Notes: generated by a model from the sequence alone, not told the origin. A stretch of 64,000 nucleotides of DNA from DASWJZ01 sp963805325 (GCA_963805325.1 CAWDTS010000015.1:186001-250000), one strand, 5' to 3'; shown: positions 26,161 through 36,178, counted from the stretch's first letter. Numbers and translations are program-made.

Positions 26161-28183
26161 TCACGGAACTTGCTCGTGGAAATGGTCGTAGATCGCCTCC
26201 GCCAGCGCCCGCGAGACGCCTTCGACCGCCATCAGGTCCTCAATTCCCGCGCAACTCACCGCTTTCGCAGTGCCGAAATGGCGAAGCAGCGCCCGCTTGC
26301 GAACTCGGTCCGACGCCGGCGACCTCGTCGAGCGGATTCTGCTGCATTTCCTTCCGCCGCCGCGCGCGGTGCGAGCCGATGGCGAAACGGTGCGCCTCGT
26401 CGCGGAGACGCTGCACGAAATAGAGGACGGGATCGCGGTGCGGCAGCATGAAGGGCTCGCGGCCGGTGGCGAAGAAGGTCTCGCGACCGGCGTCCCGGTC
26501 GCGACCCTTGGCGATCGAGACGATCGGCACGTCTTCGATCCCGAGCTCGGCGAGAATCCCGGTCGCGGCGCTGAGCTGCCCCTTCCCGCCGTCGACGAGG
26601 ACGAGATCGGGCCACGGCCCGAGGGCGTCGCTCTCGCCGGAAGCCTCGCCGCGCGGCCCGGCCTCCTTCAGAAGGCGGGAGAAGCGGCGGCGCATGACCT
26701 CCCGCATCATGCCGAAGTCGTCGCCGGGCGTGATGTCGTCGGCGCGGATGTTGAACTTGCGATACTGGTTCTTGGCGAAGCCTTCCGGTCCGCCGACGAT
26801 CATCGCGCCGACAGCGTTCGTCCCCATCACGTGGCTGTTGTCGTAGACCTCCACCCGCCGCGGCGGCGCCGGGAGCCCGAACGCATCGGCGAGGCCGGCA
26901 AGAAGCCGCGCCTGGCTCGACGTGTCGGCGATCTTCCGCGCCAGCGCCTCGCGCGCATTGGCGGCGGCATGTTCGACGAGCTCGCGCTTCTCCCCGCGCT
27001 GCGGCACGGCGATCGCGATGCGATGGCCGGCGCGCTCGCTGAGCGCCGCCTCAAGCAACTCACGCTCGGGGAACTCGTCGGAGACGAGGATGAGCTTCGG
27101 CGCCGGCTTGTCATCGTAGAACTGCGCGAGGAAGGCTTCGAGCACATCGCCGGCTTCGAAGCTTCTGTCGGCCTTCGGGAAGTAGGCGCGGTTCCCCCAG
27201 TTCTGCCCCGTGCGGAAGAAGAAGACCTGGATCGACCAGTAGCCGCCGTCCTGATGCACGGCGACGACGTCGGCCTCCTCCACGCCCTGCGGGTTAATGC
27301 CCTGATGCGACTGGATGTGGGAGAGCGCGGCAAGCCGGTCGCGATAGAGCGCCGCTGTCTCGAAATCGAGCTCGCCCGACGCGGCCTCCATGGCCCCGGC
27401 AAGCTCGGCGCGCACCTGCCGGCTCTCGCCGGAGAGGAACGCTTTCGCCTCGTCGACGAGACGGCGATAGTCGTCGAGCGCGATCTCGCCGGTGCAGGGC
27501 GCCGAGCAGCGCTTGATCTGATAGAGAAGGCATGGCCGCGTACGGCTCGCATAGACGGCGTCGGAGCAGGTGCGGATCAGAAACGCCCGCTGCAACGTGT
27601 TGACAGTGCGCCCGACCGCCCCAGCCGAGGCGAAAGGCCCGAAATAACTTCCCTTCCGCCGGTGCGCGCCGCGATGCTTCATGATCGCCGGCGCATCGTG
27701 GTCCTCGGCGATCAGGATGTAGGGAAACGACTTGTCGTCGCGGAAATTGACGTTGAAGCGCGGGCGCAGCCGCTTGATCAGGTTCGCTTCGAGAAGCAGC
27801 GCTTCGATCTCCGTGCGCGTGCGCACGAAGTCCATCGTCACCGTCGCGCGGATCATGCGGGCGATGCGGCCCGACTGCCCGGCAAGCCGCGTGTAACTGA
27901 CGACGCGCTTCTTCAGGCTGCGCGCCTTGCCGACGTAAAGGACATCGCCCTTCTCGTCGATCATGCGATAGACGCCGGGCGCGTTCGGCAGGTTCTTCAC
28001 CGCCGCGGCGATCACCTCGGTGCCGGGTGCCGCCGGTGCAGCGGGCTCCCATTCGAGGTCGAGGCGCGGCGTTGCCTCCGTGACGTTGTCTTCGGCGAGC
28101 GGCGGAATGTCGGAGGCCGCGCGTCGCTCCTCCGCCTGATCGGCCGGCAGTGCTGTTAGCACGCTGTTGCGCACCGTCTTCAC
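26161..28183 (-). CDS. uvrC: Excinuclease ABC subunit C, apparent frameshift near C-terminus
   Basis: Nuclease subunit of nucleotide excision repair. The GIY-YIG domain (PGVYRMIDEKGDVLYVGKA), the cysteine segment RPCLLYQIKRCSAPCTG, a UVR motif near residue 240 and the RNase H-like C-terminal nuclease (VEVYDNSHVMGT, LVLVDGGKGQL) are all present. The helix-hairpin-helix end is out of frame: GAACTC at 26301-26306 read as GACTC gives VGPSRKRALLRHFGTAKAV and a stop at 26161. Corrected length 673. GTG at 28183 overlaps the upstream SDR stop by four bases; an in-frame ATG lies at 28216. Confidence 0.94.
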
Positions 28184-28941
28184 GACGGCCGTCCCACGAT
28201 GTCGGGCGTCTCCCATCCGATATGCTGGCCGGAATCGAGCAGCAGCAATTGGCCGGTCATGGAGCGCGTCGATACCAGGAAGCGGATGGCGCGGCCGAAA
28301 TCCGCAGGATCGACGGGCCGTTTGAGCGGGATGCCGCCAACCTCCTTGGTCATCGCCTGATCCTTCGCATGGATGTTCGGGAAGGTCGGACCCGGACCGA
28401 TACCGTTCACGCGGATTCGCGGCGCGAGCGCCTGCGCAAGCGTCTGCGTCGCCGCCCAGAGCGCCGCCTTGGTGAGCGTGTATGAGGGCATGTCGGGCCT
28501 GAGCTTCAACACGCGCTGGTCGATCATGTTGACGATGTTGCCGTCAAAACCTTCGGGAAGTTGCGCGGCGAAAGCTTCGGCGAGGAAGACCGGCGCGCGG
28601 AGATTGATGTCGAATTGGGTCTGCCAGACACCAATGTCCAGTCCGCCGTAGCTGTCCTTCAGAAAGACCGAGGCGTTGTTGACGAGGAGCGTCAGCGGCC
28701 CAAGCGCGGCAACGGCGGCCGGAACCAGGCGGGCGACGGCGTCGGCGTCGGAGAGATCGCCGCCAACGACAACGGCCCGCCCGCCCGCGGCCTTGATCTC
28801 GGCGGCGAGCGCTTCCGCCTCGCCGACCGAGGTATTGCTGTGAATGGCAACCGCAAATCCGTGCGCCGCGAGATCGCGCACGATCGCCGCGCCGATACGC
28901 TTGGCGCCGCCGGTCACGAGTGCGGTCGAATTTTCGCTCAT
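28180..28941 (-). CDS. SDR oxidoreductase, pteridine-reductase (FolM)-like
   Basis: 253-residue NAD(P)-binding short-chain dehydrogenase. The nucleotide motif is TGGAKRIGAAI, NNAS occurs near residue 88, and the catalytic Tyr and Lys are in SYTLTKAAL. TGGAKRIG and the absence of a classical GxxxGIG pattern place it near FolM/pteridine reductases, which reduce dihydrobiopterin or dihydrofolate; the actual substrate is not proven. Its stop overlaps the uvrC GTG start. Confidence 0.86.
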   Translation of the reverse strand: MSENSTALVTGGAKRIGAAIVRDLAAHGFAVAIHSNTSVGEAEALAAEIKAAGGRAVVVGGDLSDADAVARLVPAAVAALGPLTLLVNNASVFLKDSYGGLDIGVWQTQFDINLRAPVFLAEAFAAQLPEGFDGNIVNMIDQRVLKLRPDMPSYTLTKAALWAATQTLAQALAPRIRVNGIGPGPTFPNIHAKDQAMTKEVGGIPLKRPVDPADFGRAIRFLVSTRSMTGQLLLLDSGQHIGWETPDIVGRPS

Positions 28942-29190
28942 GCGGGAATCGCTTCGCCTGCGAAGGGTTTTCGAGCTTAGCACGGCTTTCGCGGCCTCCG
29001 CCCCGGGCCGCCTTCAGCGCGGGTTAATCATTGTGGCGGCAATGCGCGGCGTCGAGAGCCAAAATTCGTGATTTTTCCATGATTTGGGCCTGTCGATACC
29101 AAACTGCGAGCCGATCTCGCCGGGTATGGAACATGCGTGAGTAAGGCGCATTTCTTCGACTGCGATGTGGGGGGCCACCAGGAGGACTAG

Positions 29191-29829
29191 ATGCGTTTTC
29201 GTATTCTGCTCGGAGTGGCGGCGACAGGGTTTTTGACGGCCCCAGCTTTTGCAGCGGATCTCGGCTCGCCGGAGCCGCTGCCGACTCCGCAACTGGTCGA
29301 GGCTGCGCCGACCAACAACTGGACCGGCTTCTATCTCGGCGCCCTCGGCGGCTTCGGGTGGGGATCGGCCAAAACGTCGACGGCCGGCAAGGTCGACGCG
29401 AATGGTTTTGACGTCGGCGGCTATGCCGGCGCCAACTACCAGTGGGGAAACTTCGTGGTCGGCGCCGAGGGCGATATCGTCGCTCCGTGGCGTGACGGCT
29501 CAAGCGGCGGCGTTTCGGTCGATCAGGGCCTGAACGGCTCTCTGCGTGCGCGCGCCGGTATCGCGCTCGACCGCTTCCTCCTTTACGGAACGGCAGGCGC
29601 GGCGCTGACCGATCTCGAGCTTTCCGGGGGCGGCATCAGCGACGACAAGACGCTTTTGGGCTGGACTGCGGGCGCCGGCGTGGAGGGCATGGTGACCAAC
29701 AACATCACCGCGCGCGTCGAGTACCGCTTCTCCGACTATCAGGACAAGAATTTCGCGATCGGCGGTGGACCGGTGAACAGCGACTTCACCACGCATACCA
29801 TCCACGGCGGTCTTGGTCTGAAGTTCTAG
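29191..29829 (+). CDS. Small outer-membrane beta-barrel protein (Omp25/31 type)
   Basis: 212 residues with a signal peptide (TAPAFAAD cleavage region near residue 21), a short Pro-rich linker and an eight-stranded barrel beginning at NWTGFYLGALGGFGWG. The barrel ends with GLGLKF, a terminal Phe as required by the BAM complex. Related rhizobial and Brucella proteins are abundant surface or immunogenic proteins. AGGAGG lies seven bases before the ATG, and a strong terminator follows, so it is a single-gene transcript. The upstream 28942-29190 gap should hold its promoter; I do not identify the boxes. Confidence 0.9.
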   Translation: MRFRILLGVAATGFLTAPAFAADLGSPEPLPTPQLVEAAPTNNWTGFYLGALGGFGWGSAKTSTAGKVDANGFDVGGYAGANYQWGNFVVGAEGDIVAPWRDGSSGGVSVDQGLNGSLRARAGIALDRFLLYGTAGAALTDLELSGGGISDDKTLLGWTAGAGVEGMVTNNITARVEYRFSDYQDKNFAIGGGPVNSDFTTHTIHGGLGLKF

Positions 29830-29857
29830 GACACGCCGCAAACGAGATCAGATTAGG

Positions 29858-29885
29858 AGCCCGGGCGTTCGCGCCCGGGCTTTTT
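29858..29885 (+). terminator. Strong rho-independent terminator after the outer-membrane protein gene
   Basis: A perfect 10-bp stem (AGCCCGGGCG, TTCG tetraloop, complement) at 29858-29881 is followed by a T-rich tail. The UUCG loop makes the RNA hairpin very stable. Confidence 0.9.
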
Positions 29886-29915
29886 CTTTCCGCGCCCGAG
29901 CACCGCTCGTTGCGC

Positions 29916-31229
29916 TCAGGCCGCGTCGCGCATTTTCGCAGATTTGCGCGGCGGCGGCTCCACGGCGCCGTCGGCGCCGGTGATCAACCGCGTACCGCGC
30001 TGAAACGTCAGGTAACTCCAGGCCCAGCTCAGAACCACCACGATGCGGCTCCTGAAGCCGATCAGGAAATAGACATGCGCAAGCGACCACAGGAGCCACG
30101 CGACCAACCCAGTGAGCTTCAGCCCGTTGATCTCCGCGACGGCGCGGCTCCGCCCGATCGTCGCCATCGAGCCGTAGTCGCGATAGCGGAACGGCGGGAC
30201 GACATTGTTCCCGCGGGCTCGTAGCTGGAGCAATTTGGCGACGTATTGGCCCTGCTGCTTGGCGACCGCGGCGACGCCCGGCAGCGGCTTGCCGTTCTCG
30301 TCCTTCACGAGCGCCGTATCGCCGATGACGAAGACGTTCGGATAGCCGGGCACCGAGAGGTCCGGGCTCACGATCGTACGGCCGGCGCGATCGGTCTCCA
30401 CATCTAGCCACTTTCCGGCCGCCGAGGCGCGCACGCCGGCCGCCCAGATCACGGTCCGGCTTTCGATTCGATCGCGGCCGAGCACGACGCCGCATGCGTC
30501 GCATTCGGTGACGGCGCAGTTCAGCACGACCTCGGCGCCGAGGCTCTCAAGCGCGCTCTTGGCATAGTCGGACAGCGACGCGTCGAACGCGGGAAGAAGG
30601 CGTGGCCCTGCCTCCACCAGCACGATGCGCGCGTCGCGCGGATCGATGGAGCGGAAGTCGGCGGCAAGCGCCCGCTTGGCAAGCTCGGCGATGGCCCCGG
30701 CCATTTCCACGCCGGTGGCGCCCCCTCCGACGATGATAAAGGTGAGGAGTCGCTTGCGCTCGGTCTCGTCGGTCTCCGTCTCCGCGCGCTCGAACGCGAT
30801 CAGGATGCGGCGCCGGATCTCCGTCGCGTCGTCGATCTTCTTCAAGCCGGGCGCCGCGTTCTCCCACTCGTCGTGGCCGAAATAGGCGTGCCGCGCGCCA
30901 GTCGCGAGGATCAGGTGGTCGTAGTGCAACGTCCCGCGGTCGGTCATCACCGTCTGTTCCTTGGGATCGACGCCCGTGACCTTGGCGAGGTGCACGCTGG
31001 TATTGGAATCCCGCAGGATGCCGCGGATCGGCGCGGCAATGTCGGCCGGCGAAAGCCCCGCCGTCGCCACCTGGTAGAGCAGCGGCTGGAACAGGTGATA
31101 ATTGTGGCGATCGACGACGGTAACGTTGAACGGCGCGCCGCCGAGCGCTTTCGCCGCGGAGAGTCCACCAAAGCCTGCGCCGACAATGACGACGTTTGGC
31201 AGCCAAGGCTGTGCAGGCGACGAGGGCAT
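29916..31229 (-). CDS. ndh: Type II NADH dehydrogenase (NDH-2), FAD-dependent
   Basis: Single-subunit, non-proton-pumping NADH:quinone oxidoreductase on the inner face of the membrane. The FAD motif is VVIVGAGFGGLSAAKAL, the NADH motif FIIVGGGATGVEMAGAIAEL, and VFVIGDTA follows near residue 305. A C-terminal hydrophobic stretch with VAWLLWSLAHVYFLIGF fits the membrane-associated end of NDH-2. Length 437 is typical. It gives the respiratory chain a second electron entry beside complex I. Confidence 0.9.
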   Translation of the reverse strand: MPSSPAQPWLPNVVIVGAGFGGLSAAKALGGAPFNVTVVDRHNYHLFQPLLYQVATAGLSPADIAAPIRGILRDSNTSVHLAKVTGVDPKEQTVMTDRGTLHYDHLILATGARHAYFGHDEWENAAPGLKKIDDATEIRRRILIAFERAETETDETERKRLLTFIIVGGGATGVEMAGAIAELAKRALAADFRSIDPRDARIVLVEAGPRLLPAFDASLSDYAKSALESLGAEVVLNCAVTECDACGVVLGRDRIESRTVIWAAGVRASAAGKWLDVETDRAGRTIVSPDLSVPGYPNVFVIGDTALVKDENGKPLPGVAAVAKQQGQYVAKLLQLRARGNNVVPPFRYRDYGSMATIGRSRAVAEINGLKLTGLVAWLLWSLAHVYFLIGFRSRIVVVLSWAWSYLTFQRGTRLITGADGAVEPPPRKSAKMRDAA

Positions 31230-31330
31230 GTTCGTGCTCCACCAGATTGCGGTAGCAGATAGTTCCTGAGCCCACTCCCCTGATGAAATATAGTTTGCCT
31301 ATGGGCTCGATGCGAGCTGCCTATGGCAAT

Positions 31331-33424
31331 TCATTTCATGTCGAGCGCGGTGGTTCCTGCCCAGTCGGCCGGCGGCGCCTCGCGGCAGAAATGCTGCGAG
31401 CGCTCGGCCATAAGCTGTGAGGCCTTGTCGTCGGGGCGCAGCTTGAGCACTTCCTTGAAGGTCGCTTCAGCGCGCTCGAACTCGCGCGCGCGGTAGGCGC
31501 GAAGCGCCGTTTCGTAGAGCTTGACCCAGCCCGGCGCCGACCCCTCCTCGGCAAGCCCTATCAGCTCGAAGATGGCAATTCCCTCGACGCGCCCGTAGAC
31601 GGCGATGAGGTCGAGCTCGCGCACGACGATGCTGTCGCCTGCCGCGCGCCGTGTCGCCTCGCCGATGATGATGGTGGTGCCGAAAATCTTGCCGGCGCTC
31701 TCAAGCCGGCTGGCGATGTTCACCGTGTCGCCGATCGCCGTGTAGTTCAGCCGGTTGTCGGATCCGATATTGCCGACCAGCGCACGCCCCGAATTGATTC
31801 CGATCCGCATTTTGATCGGCCGGCCGTAGTCGTCGAAGATACGTGCGGCGGAAAGCGCACGATCGCAGGCGAGCGCTGCGCGGCAGGCCGCGACGGCATG
31901 CTCCAGGTTCTCGCCCGGCGCGCCCCAGAACGCCATCACCGCATCGCCGATGAACTTGTCGACCGTGCCGTCGTGCTTGCCGACGGTGCGCGCCAGAAGG
32001 TCGAGATAGCTCCCAAGAAGCGGCACGATCTTGTCGCCGAGCCGCTCTGAAAGCCCCGTGAACCCGACGATATCGGCGAAGAGGACGGTGATATTGCGGT
32101 TGGTGCCCCCGGGTCGCGCCTCCACTCCCTCGGCAATCAGGATACGTACGAGGTCGTTCGGCAGATATTTGCCGAAGGCGGCAAGACCCGAAGCCATGCG
32201 GGCGATGGCGTCCGACAGCGCGTTGATCTCGGTGAGCCGCGAGGGGTGCCGCTTCACCTCCGAGAGCTCGAAATGCTCCACATGCCGGAGCTCGCCGGCG
32301 ACGCGCGCGAGCGGCGCGGCGATCATTTGACGCGCCAGCACGACAGACAGCGCCGCGAAGGCAAGGAGCGCCACGCCGAGGCCGATCGCGAGCCGTCGTG
32401 TCGTCGCCTCGATCGGGCCGAGGAACTCCGCCTCGGGCAACACGGTGGCGAGCACCCAGTCATCGAAGGCGAGCGGCGTCAGCGTCACCGCGTAGGCCTT
32501 GTTGTCGACCACATGGCGCATCGACATGGTCGTGTTGACGCCCATTGCGGGCCCATGCAGCGCGTGGTTCAGCGCGTCCTCTGCGATCGGCAGCAGCGGC
32601 TGATTTGCGAGGCTGATCGGCGTCGCCTCGTCTGCCTTGGCGTCGGGCACGGCAATGATGCCGTCCTTGCCGGAGAGGCCATCCTTGCCGGAGAGGATGA
32701 AGGCTGAGCCGGTGCGGCCGACGGAGAGAGTCGAAAGAATGCGCGAGAAGCGCTCGTGCTGGATCATGATCGCGAGCACGCCGACTTTGGTGACGTAAAC
32801 CTGCACCGGCCCGGTGTAAGCGAGCGCCGGAGCAACGCCGTCCGGATGCTGCGTGATGTAGGTCCAGCGCGGCACGTCGAGATCGAAGCCGGTCTTGTAC
32901 CAGGGTTGATCCGTCGCATAGAAATCCGACGGCTCGAAGTTCCGCTCCTCGAACTGGATGTCGCCCACCACCACCTTGTAGCGATCGATCCGGCGCTGGC
33001 GCTTGCCGTCGATGATGGAGACCTCCGACATTTCGATCTCTTCGTCGCCGAGCTTGCGCGCGGAGAAGAAGTCGCCGTTCGGCCAGCCGAACACGATGCG
33101 CGACAACGAACTCTGCGACTGCAGCTCGGAGAGGAAGACGAACTCGCGCTTGTCGGCTTCGCGGGTGTCGAGGACGTTCTGGTAGAAGAGCGTGCGGATT
33201 GCGGCATGCGCGGCGCGCGCCTGGGCGGCAATCTGCTCGATCTCCTTTTCAACCGTGCGCACGATCTGGTCATTGATGGTTCCGACCAGCGCCCGGCTGT
33301 TCGCCTCAGCGGTCCGCGACCAGAGCGCATGCACAGAGACGGCCGCAACGAAAATCGCGCCGAGCACGAACAGCGACAGAGCGAGGCGAATACCGATGCG
33401 CAAGCGAAAGGGCCTCCTGGCCAC
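31331..33424 (-). CDS. Membrane adenylate/guanylate cyclase with Cache-type sensor domain
   Basis: 697-residue class III cyclase. An N-terminal helix (residues about 9-30) and a second (about 343-367) bracket a large periplasmic domain with the RTGSAFILSGKDG strand typical of Cache sensors; a HAMP-like stretch follows. The catalytic domain has FADIVGFTGLSERLGDK (metal Asp), FIGDAVMAFWGAP and YTAIGDTVNIASRLES. About 100 C-terminal residues resemble a tetratricopeptide-like helical end. It probably converts a periplasmic signal into cAMP; ligand unknown. GTG start, divergent from the DoxX gene. Confidence 0.9.
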   Translation of the reverse strand: MARRPFRLRIGIRLALSLFVLGAIFVAAVSVHALWSRTAEANSRALVGTINDQIVRTVEKEIEQIAAQARAAHAAIRTLFYQNVLDTREADKREFVFLSELQSQSSLSRIVFGWPNGDFFSARKLGDEEIEMSEVSIIDGKRQRRIDRYKVVVGDIQFEERNFEPSDFYATDQPWYKTGFDLDVPRWTYITQHPDGVAPALAYTGPVQVYVTKVGVLAIMIQHERFSRILSTLSVGRTGSAFILSGKDGLSGKDGIIAVPDAKADEATPISLANQPLLPIAEDALNHALHGPAMGVNTTMSMRHVVDNKAYAVTLTPLAFDDWVLATVLPEAEFLGPIEATTRRLAIGLGVALLAFAALSVVLARQMIAAPLARVAGELRHVEHFELSEVKRHPSRLTEINALSDAIARMASGLAAFGKYLPNDLVRILIAEGVEARPGGTNRNITVLFADIVGFTGLSERLGDKIVPLLGSYLDLLARTVGKHDGTVDKFIGDAVMAFWGAPGENLEHAVAACRAALACDRALSAARIFDDYGRPIKMRIGINSGRALVGNIGSDNRLNYTAIGDTVNIASRLESAGKIFGTTIIIGEATRRAAGDSIVVRELDLIAVYGRVEGIAIFELIGLAEEGSAPGWVKLYETALRAYRAREFERAEATFKEVLKLRPDDKASQLMAERSQHFCREAPPADWAGTTALDMK

Positions 33425-33580
33425 ACGATCATCGTTCCTGTGCGCCCGCCATACCAGCAGAAACGCAATAGCCGAGCGCTATCAGATCGATGGAACACCG
33501 GCATTTCAACAATCGGCGCGCTCGTGGTGATCTCGGGTCAACGCCGGCCGGTCCGGCAAAGACTTGCTGGGAGACGGAAA

Positions 33581-34042
33581 ATGTCGCCAATCACGCTCTT
33601 GGAAAGCGGCCGCGCTCTTGCCGAGCGCATTCCGCAAGGTTTTCTGTCAATCGTCGCCCGCATTGCAGTCGCCAATGTCTTCTGGACATCCGGGCAGACC
33701 AAGGTCGATGGCTTCCTGCATATCTCCAATTCGACCTTCTACCTGTTCCGCGAGGAGTACAAGGTCCCGCTGCTGCCGCCCGATCTTGCCGCCTACATGT
33801 CGACGATCGCGGAGCACGTCTTCCCCGTCCTCCTGATCGTCGGGCTTGCTTCGCGGCTCTCCGCGCTCGCGCTGCTCGGGATGACGCTGGTCATCCAGAC
33901 CTTCGTCTATCCGAGCGGCTGGCCGGAGCACATCCTCTGGGCGACGGCGCTGCTCATGATCGTCGCGCGCGGCCCGGGTGCGCTCTCGCTCGACCACCTG
34001 GTCTGGCGCAGGACCAGCGAACAGATGGTCTTCGCACAGTAG
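33581..34042 (+). CDS. DoxX family membrane protein
   Basis: 153-residue protein with four hydrophobic segments. VARIAVANVFWTSGQTKV near residue 25 and the HVFPVLLIVGLASRLSALALLGM region are typical of DoxX/DoxD-like quinone-related membrane proteins. The ATG at 33581 has GGGAGA six bases upstream. The specific reaction is unknown; family members are linked to thiosulfate oxidation or oxidative-stress complexes. It converges on chrA. Confidence 0.85.
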   Translation: MSPITLLESGRALAERIPQGFLSIVARIAVANVFWTSGQTKVDGFLHISNSTFYLFREEYKVPLLPPDLAAYMSTIAEHVFPVLLIVGLASRLSALALLGMTLVIQTFVYPSGWPEHILWATALLMIVARGPGALSLDHLVWRRTSEQMVFAQ

Positions 34043-34055
34043 GTTCCGGGCTCCC

Positions 34056-35285
34056 TCATGCGACGCTGCCAGCGACAAGTGCGATCACGACAGCCCACGG
34101 TGGGATCCTCCACACCGTGAGCAGCACGAACCCGGCAAGCGCGAGCGCAAAGTCACGTGGGCCGGCGATCGCGCCAACCCAAACCGGATCGTAGAGCGCC
34201 GCCGCGAGAACGCCGACGACGGCCGCGTTCGTCCCCCGCATCGCCGCTTGCGCCCTTGGACTAACGCGAAGCCTGTCCCAGAACGGGAGCGCGCCGGCAA
34301 CGAGCAGAAGCCCCGGCAGGAAGATCGCGGCGAGGCAGAGCGCAGCGCCGGCGAGGCCATTTGGTTCGGGCCTCATCGCAGCCCCGAGAAAAGCGCCGAA
34401 CGTGAAGAGCGGTCCCGGCACCGCCTGCGCAGCGCCGTAGCCGGCAAGAAACGCGCTCTCTCCGATCCATCCGCGCGGCACCACCTCCGCCTCGAGAAGC
34501 GGCAGCACGACATGTCCGCCGCCGAAGACGAGCGCGCCCGAGCGATAGAAGGAATCGAAGAGCATCAATCCATGGGAGCCGGACGCCGCCGCTGCGAGCG
34601 GAGCGCCGACCAGCACGATGCCGAACACGGCGAGCAGAATCACGCCCGTTCCCCTCGACACCGGAAACGACAAATGTCCGACCGCAGCGCGGCCCGCGCC
34701 TTCGCACAGCCAAAGACCGACAATGCCACCGGCAAGGATGGCCGCGACCTGACCGGCGGCACCGCCGAGCAGCGTAACTACGAGCACCGCGCCAACCGCG
34801 ATCGAAGCGCGCGTCCGATCCGGACAAAGGCTTCGCGCCATGCCGAACACCGCCTGCGCCACCACCGCGACTGCGACCACCTTCAGGCCATGGATCACGC
34901 TCGCCGCGAGCGGCCCCGACAACGAAGGCTGCGCCAGCGCGAAAAGGACGAGAAGCAGGGCCGAGGGCAGCGTAAAGGCCACCCAGGCGGCAAGGGCGCC
35001 GAGCGGCCCGCCACGCAACAGGCCAAGGGAGAACCCGACCTGGCTGCTCGCCGGTCCGGGCAGGAACTGGCAAAGCGCGACGAGATCGGCAAAGCCGCGC
35101 TCGTCGATCCACCGCCGCCGCACCACGAACTCTTGGCGAAAGTAGCCCAGATGAGCGATCGGCCCGCCAAACGAGGTGAGGCCGAGCCTCAGGAACGCGC
35201 CGAACACCTCACGCGCCGATCCACCCGGCGGCCGGGCTTCGGAAGACTCCGTCTGCGGCATCGTGGCTGTCGGTTCGTCGCCCAT
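34056..35285 (-). CDS. chrA: Chromate transporter, two-domain ChrA
   Basis: 409-residue CHR family carrier with two homologous halves. The N-half has FLRLGLTSFGGPIAHLGYFR and LCQFLPGPASSQVGF; the C-half repeats the pattern as YRSGALVFGGGHVVLPLLE and GYGAAQAVPGPLFTFGAFLG. Long-chain CHR proteins export chromate or related oxyanions, giving resistance. It stands alone; no chrB regulator is visible nearby, so the physiological substrate remains open. Confidence 0.92.
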   Translation of the reverse strand: MGDEPTATMPQTESSEARPPGGSAREVFGAFLRLGLTSFGGPIAHLGYFRQEFVVRRRWIDERGFADLVALCQFLPGPASSQVGFSLGLLRGGPLGALAAWVAFTLPSALLLVLFALAQPSLSGPLAASVIHGLKVVAVAVVAQAVFGMARSLCPDRTRASIAVGAVLVVTLLGGAAGQVAAILAGGIVGLWLCEGAGRAAVGHLSFPVSRGTGVILLAVFGIVLVGAPLAAAASGSHGLMLFDSFYRSGALVFGGGHVVLPLLEAEVVPRGWIGESAFLAGYGAAQAVPGPLFTFGAFLGAAMRPEPNGLAGAALCLAAIFLPGLLLVAGALPFWDRLRVSPRAQAAMRGTNAAVVGVLAAALYDPVWVGAIAGPRDFALALAGFVLLTVWRIPPWAVVIALVAGSVA

Positions 35286-35350
35286 TCCCTTGCCGACCCC
35301 CTCCAGGAGGCTATGACAGGCGCTGGCTTCGTTCTAGCGCCCCGCCAGAT

Positions 35351-35378
35351 TTGCGTTTTCCCGCGCCCTCCCCTATAA
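35351..35378 (+). promoter_or_regulatory. Probable housekeeping promoter of the rplY unit
   Basis: TTGCGT at 35351-35356 and CTATAA at 35373-35378 are spaced by 16 bases and lie about 95 bases before the rplY start, leaving a leader that contains the hairpin at 35422. This is a pattern match only. Confidence 0.5.
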
Positions 35379-35421
35379 GCCGCCCCGGCGCCAGACACCC
35401 TTGGAGGCGGCGCTGAAGCGT

Positions 35422-35450
35422 GGCCGCGATGCGCGGCCTTTTCGCTTTTT
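35422..35450 (+). terminator. Attenuator-like intrinsic terminator in the rplY leader
   Basis: A 7-bp all-GC stem (GGCCGCG, three-base loop, CGCGGCC) at 35422-35438 is followed by TTTTCGCTTTTT, all upstream of the rplY ribosome site and downstream of a promoter-like sequence. Its position inside the leader rather than after a gene suggests attenuation; it may alternatively end transcripts entering from upstream. Confidence 0.6.
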
Positions 35451-35473
35451 CAGATAGATCAGGAGTGCGACTT

Positions 35474-36178
35474 ATGGCTCAGACGAGCGTTCTGAAGGCC
35501 GAGACGCGCGACCGGGTCGGCAAGGGGGCCGCCCGTGCTGTGCGTCGCGAGGACAAAGTCCCGGCCGTTATCTACGGCGACAAGAAGCCGCCGCTGCCGA
35601 TCAGCTTGAACCAGCGCGAGATGACGCACCGGCTCAATGCCGGCGGCTTTCTCACCCATCTCATGGAGATCGAGGTGGGAGGCGAGAAGATCCGCGTCAT
35701 CCCCAAGGATTATCAGCTCGATCCGGTGCGGGACTTCCTCATCCACGTCGATTTCCTGCGGGTCGGCGAAGGCGCAAAGCTCACGCTCGACGTCCCAGTG
35801 CATTTCGTCAACCACGCCAATTCACCCGGCCTGAAGCGCGGCGGCGTGTTGAACGTTGTCCGCCACTCGGTCGAACTGATCGTGCCGGCGGATGCGATCC
35901 CCGAGTTCCTGACGGTCGACCTAGCGGGCCTTGAGATCGGCGATTCCGTGCACATCTCCGCTATCGCGCTGCCGGAGGGCGTCGCGCCGACCATTCGCGG
36001 CCGCGACTTCACCGTCGCCACGATTGCCGGCGCTTCTTCGGCGACGGCGGATGCCGAGGAAGGCGCTGCAACCTCGGCCGTTGCGGGTGCGGAAGGCGAA
36101 GCCAAGCCCGAGGGCGAGGCGAAAGCCGAAGGCGGCGATGCCGCGAAGGGCAAGGACGAGGGCAAGGGCAAAGGCTGA
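35474..36178 (+). CDS. rplY: 50S ribosomal protein L25/general stress protein Ctc
   Basis: Binds 5S rRNA in the large ribosomal subunit. Residues 1-95 form the L25 beta-barrel (LKAETRDRVGKGAARAVRRE, VPAVIYGDKK), followed by the TL5/Ctc domain to about residue 190, and a low-complexity Ala/Glu/Lys/Gly tail. ATG at 35474 is preceded by AGGAG. First gene of a run rplY-pth-ychF-maoC-maoC on the plus strand. An attenuator-like hairpin lies in its leader. Confidence 0.96.
   Translation: MAQTSVLKAETRDRVGKGAARAVRREDKVPAVIYGDKKPPLPISLNQREMTHRLNAGGFLTHLMEIEVGGEKIRVIPKDYQLDPVRDFLIHVDFLRVGEGAKLTLDVPVHFVNHANSPGLKRGGVLNVVRHSVELIVPADAIPEFLTVDLAGLEIGDSVHISAIALPEGVAPTIRGRDFTVATIAGASSATADAEEGAATSAVAGAEGEAKPEGEAKAEGGDAAKGKDEGKGKG

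Noticed and set aside
26270..28159. Long 629-codon open frame on the plus strand opposite uvrC
   Set aside because: Its sequence is rich in Arg/Asp/Glu without domain structure and lies wholly antisense to uvrC, whose motifs are unmistakable. GC-rich coding DNA commonly gives such shadow frames.
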